Of a stretch of DNA of 26,667 nt, positions 10,127-20,568 are shown in pieces (the stretch's first letter is position 1; each line of letters begins with the position of its first letter). The position numbers and the translations under genes were made by a program. The stretch is taken from assembly GCA_003427395.1 (NCBI GenBank), contig BFEA01000949.1:343585-370251 (forward strand), written 5' to 3'. The notes beneath the pieces were generated by a model. That model did no database searches, was not told the DNA's origin, and worked only from the letters and a program-made list of their open reading frames with translations. This stretch comes from Chara braunii (lineage: Eukaryota > Streptophyta > Charophyceae > Charales > Characeae).

Positions 10127-10857
10127 CCCAAGATCGTGAGACTTACCTTCCTTTCTCTTTATTCCTCTCCTTCGCCGTTGCCGTAGTTGTCGTCGTCGTA
10201 GTCGTCGTCGATGTCACTATCGATGCTCCACAGATAAGTGTTCCAGCGATCTGGCTTCCTTCCTTCTTCTCTCTCCTCCTCCTTCTCCTTCTTCTTCCTT
10301 TTTCCTCCCTGACTCCGGACGTTCGGAATGCGTTGCGGTAAGTGCGGATACGAAAGCAATGCCACAATGAGACCACAACCGCTCTCTCGAAACCTACAGG
10401 ATGAGGTTGTCGGAGGCTGACTACCGGAGGCGAGCGCCTTCGTTTTCACAGCCTGCAATCGACTTCCCACGTGATCCGGTAAGCGCTCTTCTTCCTCCTC
10501 TCTTATGCCTCCTCTACCTCCCGCTTCTTGCAGCTTCCCATCTTTTCCGCTTTTGGCTGCGCTTTTCTTCTGTCTCCGGCTCCTTGTCGCGTTCTTCCTC
10601 CCGGGGCTTTTGTTAGCCCTCGCGACGTGGCGCTGTAGTACTGAGATGCGTCAGTCCTACCTTCGCGATCTCGGCCAAATTCGTGGCCAACGAGTTCGAA
10701 CGAATCGGCCTGGGTTTTGGGGGCGGATTCATCGTAGTGATTCGTGAGGGAGCAATTACGGGAAAAGAAAAGGTAGAAAAATAATAACAAAAAAAAAAAG
10801 AAAAGTAAAACAAAACAAAACAACAGAATCTAACAACTAACTACCCCGTTGTGCCAA
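10127..10857. other. No gene recognised; weak exon-like block
   Basis: Pyrimidine-rich tracts alternate with GC-rich sequence. A block at about 10399-10478 follows CTACAG and ends at GTAAGC; its frame from ATG at 10401 gives MRLSEADYRRRAPSFSQP, which I do not recognise. An A-rich stretch at 10757-10820 ends the region. Confidence 0.35.
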
Positions 10858-10963
10858 GTGTCGGGTAGACACTTTCGAGCTAACAACTAGCACTAGCTAG
10901 TCCTATTCCTAAGGTCACGGGTTCAAGTCCCGCCAAACTTTGTGTGACGCATAAATGCAGTGG

Positions 10964-11060
10964 AGCTCCTTCTTAAAAGGAGCTAGCCTGAGGCCAAGCA
11001 AATTCGATCCATAATTCAGTCTATTAGTAATTTATGCTTATACCTATCAGGCTAGCTCCT
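10964..11060. repeat. Nested inverted repeats
   Basis: A perfect 14-bp inverted repeat AGGAGCTAGCCTGA (10978-10991) and TCAGGCTAGCTCCT (11047-11060) encloses 55 bp. The left arm also takes part in a local hairpin, AGCTCCTT with AAGGAGCT (10964-10984), so two pairings compete. Just upstream (about 10911-10930) is a tRNA T-arm-like GGTCACGGGTTCAAGTCCCG, but no matching acceptor stem is found. It could be a small foldback element or a decayed tRNA-derived SINE. Confidence 0.6.
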
Positions 11061-11590
11061 AGTTCAGTTAGAACAAGAGCGGTTCAGCCATAAGTAGAGT
11101 ATAGGCCCGGTTCTTTTGGTGCATAACAGGCCCAAAGCCTGCTCCTCGAGGTTATTTCAGGCCGGTACCGGCCGTCGCTTGGCTTAGCGGCGGAATATCC
11201 TCTCAGATCACCCTGTCCTTAGCGGTTGGCTGAACAGCCTTTAATAATATGGAAAAAAAATTCTCCCTCTCTCTTTCGACCACTCTAGTATGGTAACCGG
11301 CGTCGGCACTATATTGAGTGCAATTTCATGAGCGAATACCCTTGTAAGGGTGTTAACTCCGACAACGCACACCGACCACGGACCACAAAGGCGCACGTTG
11401 AGAAAGGCGGACGAAAGTGTCGTGGGCGGCAACAACATTGCGCGCGGGCGATTGGAAGGGCGGGCCGCCAACCAAAAAACAGGCGCGCGGGCGATTCGGC
11501 GGGGGGCGCCACGATTACGCCAGACGGGTGGGCGGAGGGATGGGACACGATTTGAGGGGTGGGCAGGCCTGCAATTCGGCGCGCGCCGGG
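11061..11590. other. No gene recognised; GC-rich
   Basis: From about 11390 the sequence is very GC-rich, and GCGCGCGGGCGATT is repeated near 11439 and 11484. Open frames here are probably due to high GC. No recognised protein is seen. Confidence 0.4.
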
Positions 11591-11715
11591 CTGCGATCTG
11601 GGTCGTCGTCGGTAACGCGCCGCGGACGGCCCAGATCGCAGGCCGATCAAAAAACTTTCTGATCAGCCTGCGATATGGGTCGTCCGCGGCGCGTTACCGG
11701 CCTGCGATTCAGGCC
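11591..11715. repeat. Long GC-rich hairpin cluster
   Basis: Arms 11611-11649 and 11660-11698 (39 bp each) pair with three mismatches around a 10-nt loop, AAAAACTTTC. The left arm can instead pair with 11591-11607 (CTGCGATCTGGGTCGTC against 11625-11641, one wobble). A third small hairpin, GGCCTG and CAGGCC around CGATT, lies at 11699-11715. A foldback transposon remnant, MITE or small-RNA precursor would fit; nothing here decides between them. Confidence 0.85.
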
Positions 11716-12008
11716 GTGCGATAAGAAATAGTGATTCTTATAGTAGTGTAGATGTAGACAATGAGCACTTCTCTCATTGACCTGTTGTTGTTTTCCCCCG
11801 AATACAACATACAACAGTTATACCTGTAGTCGGGGCAACTTCAGTCTAGATACGGGGATAATGTCTGTGCGCTCTATTCAAAGACGGTAGTCATGCTGCT
11901 GCTCTCCGTAGTCGAAGAACTCAGCGGAGCTTGTGGAGGTTGAAGGTGGAGCTGGAGGGGTGGAGTAGTAGGGAGACGTAGGAGCAACTATAGGCTATGC
12001 AGGTGAGG
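11716..12008. other. No gene recognised
   Basis: No ORF or RNA is seen. The last part becomes G/A-rich and leads into the minisatellite. Confidence 0.4.
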
Positions 12009-12290
12009 GAGATGGACCTCTAGCCAGGCTGTGGAGTTGTAGACAGGTTGAGGAAGGAGAAAGGAGGAACGAGGAAGGAGGAAGGAGGTGAGGGANNNNN
12101 NNNNNNNNNNNNNNNNNNNNNNNNNNNNNNNNNNNNNNNNNNNNNNNNNNNNNNNNNNNNNNNNNNNNNNNNNNNNNNNNAAAGGAGGAACGAGGAAGGA
12201 GGAAGGAGGTGAGGGAGATGGACCTCTAGCCAGGCTGTGGAGTTGTAGACAGGTTGAGGAAGGAGAAAGGAGGAAGGAGGAAGGAGGTGG
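12009..12290. repeat. 86-bp minisatellite interrupted by an assembly gap
   Basis: The unit starts GATGGACCTCTAGCCAGG and ends in purine-rich GGAGG/GAAGG words. Starts are at 12011 and 12217, and a further start is implied at 12097, where the N run (12097-12180, 84 Ns) begins. The gap length does not fit whole units, so it is probably arbitrary and the array is likely collapsed. ORFs with X runs here are artefacts. Confidence 0.9.
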
Positions 12291-12889
12291 GAACCAACAA
12301 GAAGCCACCTTTCGCTATGGTGGACTTGCATATTTACCTTCATCTTTCATGATTGGTGCTGCATCAAGAAAACCACTGTAGGACCTTTTGGCTAAGATCG
12401 AGTGTAACCCTGTCGGTGTACCGGTTGGACACGGACTTCATCCGGAGAGGATAGACCTGGCAGTAGTTGAGAGTGGAGGACATGAGAGTGTTTGCGTTGT
12501 CCTTTGAACATCCGACGTGGCCAGGGATGTCCAGCCATAGCCAAGGTACAGACTCGGCGGTAGCTCTGTGAACATCCGAGATGGTCGTCAATGTACCGCC
12601 AGAGCCAGCAGCCATACCAAGGTCGCAGGAAGGTGAAGTGAGTTAAGAGGGAGCTAGCTGTTTCCAAGGCTGGCAGTAAAGGCGAACAATCGGACATTGA
12701 TTGTAGTTCATTAAATGTCATTTACTTATTGTCGTTCTTCATTTATTGGGATTAAGATGTTGGAGGTGCTAAAGACGAAGAGATGATGCAGGGGAAATAA
12801 GGAGGGGCATGACATTGGTTCAAACTTTTTCTTCGTCGTCTTGTTCTAGGTATGGAGGTACAGCCATAGCCAAGGCAGAGACATTGGAT
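12291..12889. other. No gene recognised; weak tandem similarity
   Basis: Two ~63-bp stretches (about 12503 and 12567) share GAACATCCGA, TGGCC or TGGTC and CAGCCATA words, and a third relative lies near 12855. They carry the AGCCATAGC word that recurs in the LTR-like regions, so this may be decayed LTR sequence. Confidence 0.4.
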
Positions 12890-12920
12890 CTTCTTCTTCT
12901 TCTTCTTCTTCTTCTTCTTC
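12890..12920. repeat. (CTT)n microsatellite
   Basis: A pure CTT tract at the 5' edge of the truncated pol fragment. The retrotransposon homology starts just after it. Confidence 0.95.
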
Positions 12921-12935
12921 GTTTTTTAAACCCCA

Positions 12936-13919
12936 CGCTGTATGGAATTAGTAATCCGGGAATTCTTTAACCATTGGGTGAAAGATTATGGGCATCCCTT
13001 AACAATTGTGAGTGACAGAGATTCGCGGTTCACCAGTGAGCAATGGTAGCAACTGATGCACGTCTATGGCTCTAAGTTGACTATGTCGTCAGGTAGGCAT
13101 CCTGAGACGAACATCCAGACAGAGCAAATGAACAAGATTCTGCAACAAACGTTGCGTATGTACATACATCCCGACTAGATTGACTGGGACGAACATTTGC
13201 CCAAAGTTGCTAGTGCCTATAATAACTCTGTTCACCTGTCTACATGCAAGACTCCGATGGAGCTGCATTTGGGATGGCGACCACGTAGACCCATTGACCG
13301 TCTCAATCCGGACCAAGTACATAAGCTTCCCTTAGGAACAAGTGAATTTGCGATACAGTATCAAAAGGATATTGAGAAAGTGAAGGAAAATATAATAAAG
13401 GCACAACATCAGATGATAGAACAGGCAAATAAGCACAAAAGGCCTTCTCAATTTGCTGTAGGTGATCTAGTATGGGTGAAGTCTAAGGAGTTTGTCCCTT
13501 AAGAGAACATCTCTCAAAAGTTATTACCCGCCTACAGAGGACCTTGGCAACTTTTAGATGTGATTGGAGATGTAGATGGACCTTCCTATGTGATTGAAAT
13601 TCCTCTACATTTGCATACTTATACAGTATTCCACGCCTCAAAACTCTTACCTTGCGTGACCAATGAGTTGTTTCCAAGTCGCAGAGCGGCGATACCTCCT
13701 AGTATGGATGGGAAATATGACGTGGATAAGATTGTTGCTGAAAGCACTCTCCAAACTGGACGCAGAGGCAGACCCCAGCGACAATATAAAGTAAGATTTG
13801 CATATCAGGACCCAAGTGAAGATCGCTGGTTCACAANAGAGGAATTAACTGAGTTTGTGCCTCATATTGTATTTGCTTATGAAAGAGAAAGAAGAGGAAT
13901 AAGTATTATAGATAGATAA
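12936..13919 (+). pseudogene. Chromovirus pol 3' end: integrase core, GPY/F and chromodomain (element A)
   Basis: One frame reads through the C-terminal part of a Ty3/gypsy integrase, the enzyme that inserts element cDNA into chromosomes. Visible are IVSDRD (catalytic Asp at 13014), HPETNIQTE (catalytic Glu at 13122, 35 residues after the Asp, the classical D35E spacing), the GPY/F-module residues GPW (13539-13547), and a chromodomain-like tail (about 13710-13900, with QYKVRF and EDRWFT). Chromodomains of chromoviruses direct integration to chromatin. The zinc-binding N-terminus, first catalytic Asp, RT and RNase H are missing; homology begins next to the CTT tract. Three in-frame stops (TAG 13047, TAG 13176, TAA 13500) break it; one codon carries an N. 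It is a dead fragment. Confidence 0.92.
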
Positions 13920-14156
13920 AGGTTTTCTCAGAGGACCTCGAAACTAGGCCGGCGAGAGTAAAAGGGNCTTTACCCGATTCAGCCCCTGTTTGGCAAATTN
14001 AGCATAATGGGGTTACTCGCCCAGAGCCCCAACTCGTGAAAGCAGATCAAAGGACATGCTCTCTGGGTCAAAAGTCACATCCTAACTAAGTAAAAGTCAA
14101 TGTCAAAGGTCACAGTTGTGCCCCTGGACGAACAGTTGCATATGGGAGTCACATTT

Positions 14157-14270
14157 GTTCATCCAGGGGATGTGCAAGTCATGTCTGTTCATACAAGAGA
14201 TGTGTCTGTTCGTGCAGTATGTGTGCTTGTTCGTGCAGAATGTGTGTCGGTTCGAGCAGTAGATGTGTTT
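14157..14270 (+). repeat. 21-bp degenerate tandem repeats in the LTR-like region
   Basis: Four contiguous 21-bp units start at 14187, 14208, 14229 and 14250 and have the form GTTCGTGCAGTATGTGTGCT. A related unit starts at 14157, with 9 extra bases after it. They lie about 210-300 bp upstream of the TATA box, where LTR enhancers usually lie. CCCCTGGA (14121-14128) and TCCAGGGG (14162-14169) form a small inverted repeat at their edge. Confidence 0.8.
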
Positions 14271-14481
14271 GTCCAAAGGAAGTCAAAGGGATAAAGTCCC
14301 AGTCACGAATTAAGTCAGAAGGAGGGTCTAGATGCAGGCCCCAAGTCCGAAATTCAGGCCTAAAGGCCGCAGCAGCAGCAGACCCTGGAGAAAAAGGTAC
14401 TGGGACACACTCCACAGAGGCTGGGACTGGAACAGGACCCAAGACAGGCTGAATTCAGCCCTCGCAAGGGGAGGCCAACAC

Positions 14482-14487
14482 TATAAA
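14482..14487 (+). promoter_or_regulatory. TATA box of the LTR-like region
   Basis: TATAAA followed by GGACGAGGCAGCC. The same TATA plus AGGCAGCC arrangement occurs at 5642, supporting a conserved promoter of one LTR family. No transcript start can be read from the sequence. Confidence 0.55.
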
Positions 14488-15106
14488 GGACGAGGCAGCC
14501 TCCCCATGAGACAGATTCCCATTGGCATTGCTGCGTGGAAGTGCTCAGACACCTGCGCTAGAATGCAGGGAGGGGCGCTGGCAAGAGAAGCTGCGCGAGA
14601 AGGGAGATGAGCTGGGCGCTGGCTGCAGGGAAGCCATAGCTGCGCTAGCTTGAGTTAGTAGTAAGTAGAAGTAGTGGGGTTAGTAGTAGGATATCAGTGG
14701 GAGGCATTCAGAGTAGATCCTCGCAGATAAGGAGTGTGCATGCATAGCGAGAAGAGAACCACTACAGAGATCTTGAGGGAGAATACAGGGAGAGAGAAGA
14801 CAGGCTACGAAGTGGGATATGGTGATTACATACCTGTTTGCGCTATACTTGTGAGTTGAAGAGTGATGCTGACTGAGCCAAGTCCTGTGACGATGACTGA
14901 GAGAAGAAGACTTGCAGTTTGTTGGCGTTGAACTTTGAACTCAAGATACTCTTGTATAATAAGACTTTGATAATATGAGCTGCGTTTTCTGGTTCCTATC
15001 TCATCTCGACTTTGGCTTTGTATGAAGCAACCCTTTCTGTGTGATGACAAATGTGCATGGCAATCGAACACTCCAACAATTGTGAAACGGTCAGGTTCCT
15101 TGCAAA

Positions 15107-15120
15107 TTAGTATCAGAGCA
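15107..15120 (+). other. Primer-binding site of element B (initiator-Met tRNA)
   Basis: TTAGTATCAGAGCA closely matches TGGTATCAGAGC, the complement of the plant initiator-Met tRNA 3' end used by many Ty3/gypsy and Ty1/copia elements, with one G to A change. It lies two bases after the CA end of the upstream LTR-like region. Confidence 0.8.
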
Positions 15121-15411
15121 TGACTCGTTGCACTCACTTATTCGTTGGCATGAGTGAGGCCGGCAAGGGAGACATGCTGGCTTGAAGATGCTGGCTATGG
15201 TGATGGTGTAAAGAGAGAGGTGGATTGGGATATGGGAGAGAGGTAGGCCGAAGAGGAAGGGGCTAAGGAGAAGTACTTACCTCGCGTGGAGCTTTAGAGT
15301 GCGGAGCGACGAGGAGTCTTCATCAACGGCAGCTGCAAAGGAGAGAAGAATTTTAGGAGGGGAGTTCTTACCTGGTGGGACAGCGGAGGGGTACCTGTGC
15401 TGCACACCATC

Positions 15412-17510
15412 ATGGACGACTACCCCATGCAAGGACTGTTGGCCCTCTCTGTTTTGATGGGTCCCTTGTTCCGAGTTTCAAAGCCAGGGCTTACACCTTC
15501 AGAGTAGGCTGAAGTGGATCGCCGTCAGGCAGAAAAGAAAAAAGAAAAAGAAGAAAGGAAAAGACAGAAAGAGGAAGAAATAAAGAAGAAAATGCAAATG
15601 GAAGAAGAAAGAATGAGGAAAGAAATGAAATAGAAATTGGAGAAAGAGTTGAAAAAATAATTGCAGACCATAGAAGAAGATGAACCTGATGAGGACAGAC
15701 TCATCAGGCGGTGGGCGGAAAGAGGTGAGACAAGCCAGACAGCTGGTGAACTTGATGTCAAACCGCTGGACTGGTACGGCCAGTATGCATATTCCAGCGA
15801 TAGGCTTGAGGAAACAAAGGAAGAGAGGGACGTGTTCGTTGCAAGACTAGCAACTATTACAGACCAAAAGGAAAGGGACCTTATGCTTGAGGAAAAACGC
15901 GCAGAGCTGCATAATAAAATGTTAGCAGCAAAGCGGCAAGAACTTGATGAGAGGAAAAGGTTGCAATCAGAGGGTGCAAGGTTGCTGCAAGCACAGAAAG
16001 ATAAACAGGCGGCAACCGAAGAAAAACTTGCCCTTCTGACAGAAGCGGTCCTACATACCAAACAAGAGGTAGCAGCAATGAACCGAACTTTGCAAAAGGT
16101 AGAAATGCACCAATACGAGTTTGAAGGAGTCTGGAACACCTTTCTGCAGAAGTCCGTCAAAGATGTGGATCTGCACATTCAATCGTATATTCAAAAGTTG
16201 GATAACCATATCACAGAAACCTTTACTCCTGTCGTAATTGATAAGATCATCCGAGGTAGCGGCGCAGGAGGCGGAGGAGGTGGTGATGGAGACGGAGATG
16301 GAGGAGATGGAGACAGAAAAGGAAAAGGGGTGTTGCGAGACGATAAAAACACTGACGTAAGAAAAATAAAGGTTAAAGTGTCGTGGACTTACACTGGCAA
16401 GAAAGAGGAGAGCGTCCTTCATTGGATTGCGGTCGTAGAATCCTACGTATACAGTCAGCGGATACCTTATTGGGATAGAGTTCTGATGTTTACTTCGTGC
16501 ATGGCCGGCGATGCGATGAGCTTCGCCATCTCGTTGCAAAAAGAAGCCAACTGCGACACTATGATTGCATATTCACAACAAACTAGAATTGAAGACTTCT
16601 TCAAAACTGTCAGAGAACGTTTTGAAGATAAGAATCTAGCTCGCCGAACAGAAATGCTAATTCTGAATAGCGCAGATCGAAAATGGAAGAGTGCATCTGC
16701 ACTCAAAGCAACGATGGACGAACTCTTGCAATGTGCAGAACATGGGCTAACTCCTACCCAAATCCTCAACAACTTCGCAAGGGCACTTCCTGAGCCTCTC
16801 CGTACTCAACTTTATCCCCGCACAAAAGAAGAAGGGATGACTTACGAGAAGTTCAGCAAGATCGCCATAGATCATGCTGGCTTCCTAGCTAACTGCCATT
16901 ATTGGAAAGATCTGCAAACGGGAAAAAAGTGGCAGAACCGCACAATCTCAGGGAATATACCTGGGAAAGACAACCTCCTTCTGACCTTTGAAGAAGGAGG
17001 TGTCGAAACTCTTTCCTATGACCAAATAGACTATGGTCTTGAGGAAGGACCCAATGGTCCGGTAGCTTAGGAGGGGAGTTACGCGGCCGTTGCAGCCCGC
17101 GGGGGAGGGCGACAAGGACGAGGACATGGCCGAGGAAGAGGAGGCCGCGGACGCGGTGAAGAGGACCCGGTACCCAGAGGGGTGGTGGCGAAGGTAGCTA
17201 CTACATGGGTGGAAGGCGCAATGGTCCCTCGCAAGGTGGCCGTGGTTCATATTCTACCAGGGGAAGAGGAAGAGGCGCGTGGTATGGTACGTGGGACAAA
17301 CCATATCCACCTCATCCAAGCTTGCCCGAATGGGAACCTTGGAAAAAACTGGGAATCACTGAGAAAGTTTGGCAAGAAAGAAAAACCGCTGACCAATGCC
17401 TCAAATGTGGTGACCCCAATCACATTATTCCCTATTGTCCAGACTATAAGATACTAAAAGGGAACAACCAGTTGAGGTCTCAGTTGCCTCTACGGGAACT
17501 TCGGATGTAG
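15412..17510 (+). pseudogene. gag: Gag polyprotein of element B, broken by stops and a frameshift
   Basis: Gag forms the cytoplasmic virus-like particle that packages element RNA. I place the start at ATG 15412 (MDDYPMQGLL), 290 bp after the PBS. In order: a short N-terminus, a Lys/Glu-rich coiled coil (about 15508-16100), a retrotransposon-gag capsid region (about 16370-16890), an Arg/Gly-rich stretch (17098-17300) and a canonical CX2CX4HX4C zinc knuckle CLKCGDPNHIIPYC (17397-17438). Stops TAG 15505, TAG 15631, TAA 15658 and TAG 17068 lie in frame. The frame steps back by one base near 17165-17185. The longest intact part is 15661-17070. It is a pseudogene, although the zinc knuckle and capsid region are well preserved. 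Confidence 0.85.
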
Positions 17511-18094
17511 AAAGAAAGACATCCTCCCATTCGAAGGTTCCACTGGCAGAGACTGAAGAGGAAGACAGTCCCCACCTAGTTAATTGTCCAGAGGTAGTAA
17601 GTGTATGTACCTCTCTAGGTGGATCCCTCGCTGGCATGGGTGATGCGTTGGCCGCTCGTCGCCAAGCCTTGACTGAGATGAAAAAACGAAGAGGACAGTT
17701 AATAATTGCAGATCTTGAAGTAAATAAAATAAGAATTGCAGGAATGATAGATAGTGGATCAACTCGCAGCTATATAAGTAAGAAAGGGTTAAAAAAGCTG
17801 CATCTCAGGCTACAGGTTAAACAGCTAGATGAGCCTGTAGTGAGTAAGTTAACTAATAGTACTATAACCATGATGGATAGATATGTTGAAGGGGTTAAGA
17901 TATACTTCCGGCTCGAAGCAGAGGGGAAGGTGGAACGCGTTCTCCACTCTCTGACTCTCTTGGTGGAAGATGATCTCCCTTTTGACATTCTTTTAGGTAT
18001 GGATTGGGGTGAAGCTGCAGACGCGGACATAAAGTTAAGGGACCATGAGTGTTGGCTTGGCCACAGGCAAGTACCAGCCCTTCGGGCCTTCTGA
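17450..18094 (+). CDS. Retropepsin-like aspartic protease of element B
   Basis: The frame opens at 17450, overlaps the gag end and lies at -1 to it. About 100 acidic and Ser/Thr-rich residues precede the protease, which would mature the Gag-Pol polyprotein. The active site is DSGST (Asp at 17750) and the second conserved block is DILLGMDWG (about 17984-18010). Both are intact, and the protein ends with TGA at 18094. No reverse transcriptase follows. ATG 17636 is the first Met but expression by frameshift from gag is more likely for this family. No canonical slippery heptamer is seen in the 17450-17507 overlap; the nearest run is CTAAAAGGG. Confidence 0.8.
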   Translation, partial: DTKREQPVEVSVASTGTSDVERKTSSHSKVPLAETEEEDSPHLVNCPEVVSVCTSLGGSLAGMGDALAARRQALTEMKKRRGQLIIADLEVNKIRIAGMIDSGSTRSYISKKGLKKLHLRLQVKQLDEPVVSKLTNSTITMMDRYVEGVKIYFRLEAEGKVERVLHSLTLLVEDDLPFDILLGMDWGEAADADIKLRDHECWLGHRQVPALRAF

Positions 18095-19374
18095 ACAACT
18101 GCCCTTGCGGGTCACACATATAAGCCGACAAGCACTAAGACAGGCATGCAGACCAGCAAGCACGCACCCACACAGACTTAGAAAACTCAGCAACAAGCAG
18201 GAAACTCAGCAAGGCATACATTCTATAACCAAAACTCAGAATTCAGTTGTGTCTCAGTCCGTGTTTGGCAGGTCATTACACACCAATGGACTTATGAGAA
18301 GGCGAGGACAGACAGGGGCAGAAGTAGAATCTGGATAATACCGGGTGGGGATTTTCGAGCAATTCGGGTAGGCCCAAGTGAGCCCGGTAGGCTTAGAAAT
18401 CTCTGATAGCTGCCAAAAGGGGGTCATAAGTTATTCAGGGCCGAATAAGATTACAGGTAGGTACATGCCCTCAGGTAGGATTGCAGAGTGGGAAGATGTT
18501 CCAGCAAAAAGGCAATAACTTCCGGTAGCCCTACAGTCTTCACCCGAATAGAACGCCCAGTCATTTGATCTTTGTATCTAGACTGAAAGTTCACAACTAT
18601 TATGACCAGGCCATCTATTTGGTTGAAGAGAGTACTCTCGTGGCGTATGGAGCAGTACCCGTCCAGGAAGGTGTGGAGGTGAGGTGAAGCAAGAGGATAT
18701 CATTCAAGACTAGATGACCCATTGCGGCTTCGCCCGCAAAAACAGAAAAGGAAAAAAAGCACAAAAGAAAGAAAAAGCATAAGGAACTCCCCTATCATAT
18801 ACCGCCGAGCCTTTTTTTCCCTTTATCTTTGAGTGTTTTGTTTGGGGAGCCATTACCTTCGCAACATCGTTTTTGTTTTGTGATGTGCAAGAACTCTGCA
18901 CTTTTCTGAGAAAATCCTATCCATTGTCCAGTTGATGTTTTTGCAGCTAAAGATTCAGATTCAGACTTTGTTTGCTGTGTTCTCTGGATATGTTTGTGAT
19001 CAAGCCATCTTGCATGTATGCATGCCCCGTGCTTACTTGTTGAGTTTTTACGCTATGTGCGCAAGTGCATGCGTGTGTGGGTGAGTCTCACTTTGGTGGG
19101 CTCGGATGATGTCATTGACGATTGGCCCGGGGAAGTTGAAGGACGTTGGCTCCAACTATAGGAGTGACACTGATGTTACGCAGGTTTTTCTTTGTATGAA
19201 CGAAACAATCAACATTCAATCTGCTTGGCAGTTGCTCTTCGGGTGGGGGACTTCTCGGGAGTAGCATTGACATGAGAGCATCTTGGAGCATTTCCGGGAA
19301 GCCAAAACACAAAGAAGAAACGAAGTAGCACGTGTCAGAGTCGCATAACAGACAGCTTGGCACAGTCCCCCCCC
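18095..19374. other. No recognised gene; possible remnants of element B
   Basis: No RT, RNase H or integrase motif is visible in any frame. AAAAGGGGG at about 18416 resembles a polypurine tract, but what follows does not match the upstream LTR-like region. A 52-codon plus-strand frame (about 18531-18689, with YDQAIYLVEESTLV) and a minus-strand frame ending near 19112 (with CFGFPEMLQDALMSMLLP) look protein-like but match nothing I know. Confidence 0.4.
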
Positions 19375-19403
19375 TTCTCTCTCTCTCTCTCACACACACA
19401 CAA

Positions 19404-19451
<48 letters not shown>
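19375..19451. repeat. (CT)n/(CA)n compound microsatellite
   Basis: Two CT tracts flank a short CA tract. The poly-Arg-Glu frames on the minus strand are artefacts. Confidence 0.95.
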
Positions 19452-19456
<5 letters not shown>

Positions 19457-19609
19457 GACTTGCTGATTTCTGCTGCCGAGATTGACTGCGAGGCTGTACA
19501 CTAACCGTAGGGTTAGTTTTGTAAATTTTGTTTGCCTGAGGGCTAACCGAGAAACCTGCCTGTTTGGAAATTCGTGAGGGACAGATCTGCAATTCCGGGG
19601 AAAATTACA

Positions 19610-20567
19610 GGCCCGGTACTAGTCGAATTTCTACAGCTACCCTAACTGCCTATAGCAGGCCCGGGCTACCCTAGGACAGACAGGCCCTAAGCGGCCTATA
19701 CTGCTATACGGTCCTATAGCCTATAGCCGGGTCCGGTAGAGGCCGAGAGGCCAAAACAGTAACGGTACCGGTAGGTCCAGTCAGTCCGGTCTAGGTCTAG
19801 GCTAGTGTAGGAATCTATAAGTCGGGAAGGGAAACCGGTAGGGGGATTTTTGGCTTTCATTTTTCGCGTGCAGCGTTGGTGGCCAACAAAAGTTGAGCAG
19901 CGCTGAATGCCTACAGCGGCACCTGAGACATCAGCGCAGTGGAGCAGCCATAGCCGACCTACTGAGACAGCCATAGCTGGGACTGTCTTCAGCGCAGCTA
20001 TCCCTTGGGGGATCTCTGCGGTGGCAGGCTATATCGGAGGTCTTCACTGAGGATATGTGGGTTCTGCTGCTGCGGTAGCAGTCGAACAGCCATAGCTGTC
20101 CTCTTCATTGTCAGAGGGACTCATCGACACTGGAGACTACTTCGCTGCTCATGATCTGCATCTGGGTGTATGGCGCTGGCCTCTGGGAGGCTGTTTCAGT
20201 GCAGCGCTAGACTCTGAGTGTGTGGTAGTGAGTGGAGTGCGTGGTAATTGAGTGGCGAGACACTGGGTTAAACTNTGTAACGATTATTGAGGTTAATTGT
20301 GTTGTGTTGGCTCATCATCTGGGTTACTTTCCGATTGTGATCTTCGCAGTGTCAATTGTGATTGGTTGTTGGGAGTTCATGAGAGAGAGAGAACAGTATG
20401 TGTGTGTTCTCCCCACCTGTGCATGGTTGCTCTTTCGCTGCTTATCTCTGATGTGTGTGCANGTGGACTCTGTCTCTTCCTCCCCCTGACTTGTGCATGT
20501 ATGGGCATGTGTGAGTTCTTTTGTGTGTGAGTGGCAATCAAAGTGTCAAACAACCAAGTTCATAACA
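19610..20567 (+). mobile_element. LTR-like region of element C
   Basis: The region ends CATAACA directly before a PBS, the expected LTR 3' terminus. Its 5' end is not identifiable because no second LTR copy is in the window. Inside are CTATAAGTC (near 19813, a weak TATA-like site), GC-rich CAGCGC words, and three copies of AGCCATAGC at 19946, 19969 and 20088. Two Ns are present. The LTR call rests on the PBS and downstream gag. Confidence 0.55.
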
Positions 20568-20568
20568 G

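Larger units (their letters stand above)
13990..15104 (+). mobile_element. LTR-like region between elements A and B
   Basis: The stretch lies between the pol end of element A and the PBS of element B. It has a TATA box (14482), internal short repeats and ends TTCCTTGCA, giving the CA terminus expected of an LTR just before a PBS. The start is not certain; TG candidates exist at about 14003, 14057 and 14101. Only one LTR seems present, so it would serve as 3' LTR of A and 5' LTR of B. No second copy is found downstream in the window, so the LTR assignment rests on position and signals, not on a repeat pair. Confidence 0.65.

Noticed and set aside
10399-10478. Exon-like block between CTACAG and GTAAGC
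   Set aside because: No recognisable protein, and competing frames exist in the same pyrimidine-rich sequence.
10858-10945. tRNA-like T-arm (GGTCACGGGTTCAAGTCCCG) with a vague box A upstream
   Set aside because: No acceptor stem pairs across it and no anticodon arm is credible; at most a decayed SINE head.
11988-12381. Open frames running across the N gap
   Set aside because: They exist only because Ns cannot encode a stop; the sequence is a minisatellite.
18416-18430. AAAAGGGGG as polypurine tract and start of a 3' LTR for element B
   Set aside because: The following sequence does not resemble the LTR-like region upstream of element B and does not begin with TG.
19112-19370. Minus-strand frame with a protein-like C-terminal part
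   Set aside because: It continues into a CT microsatellite, matches no family I know, and has no clear splice acceptor.
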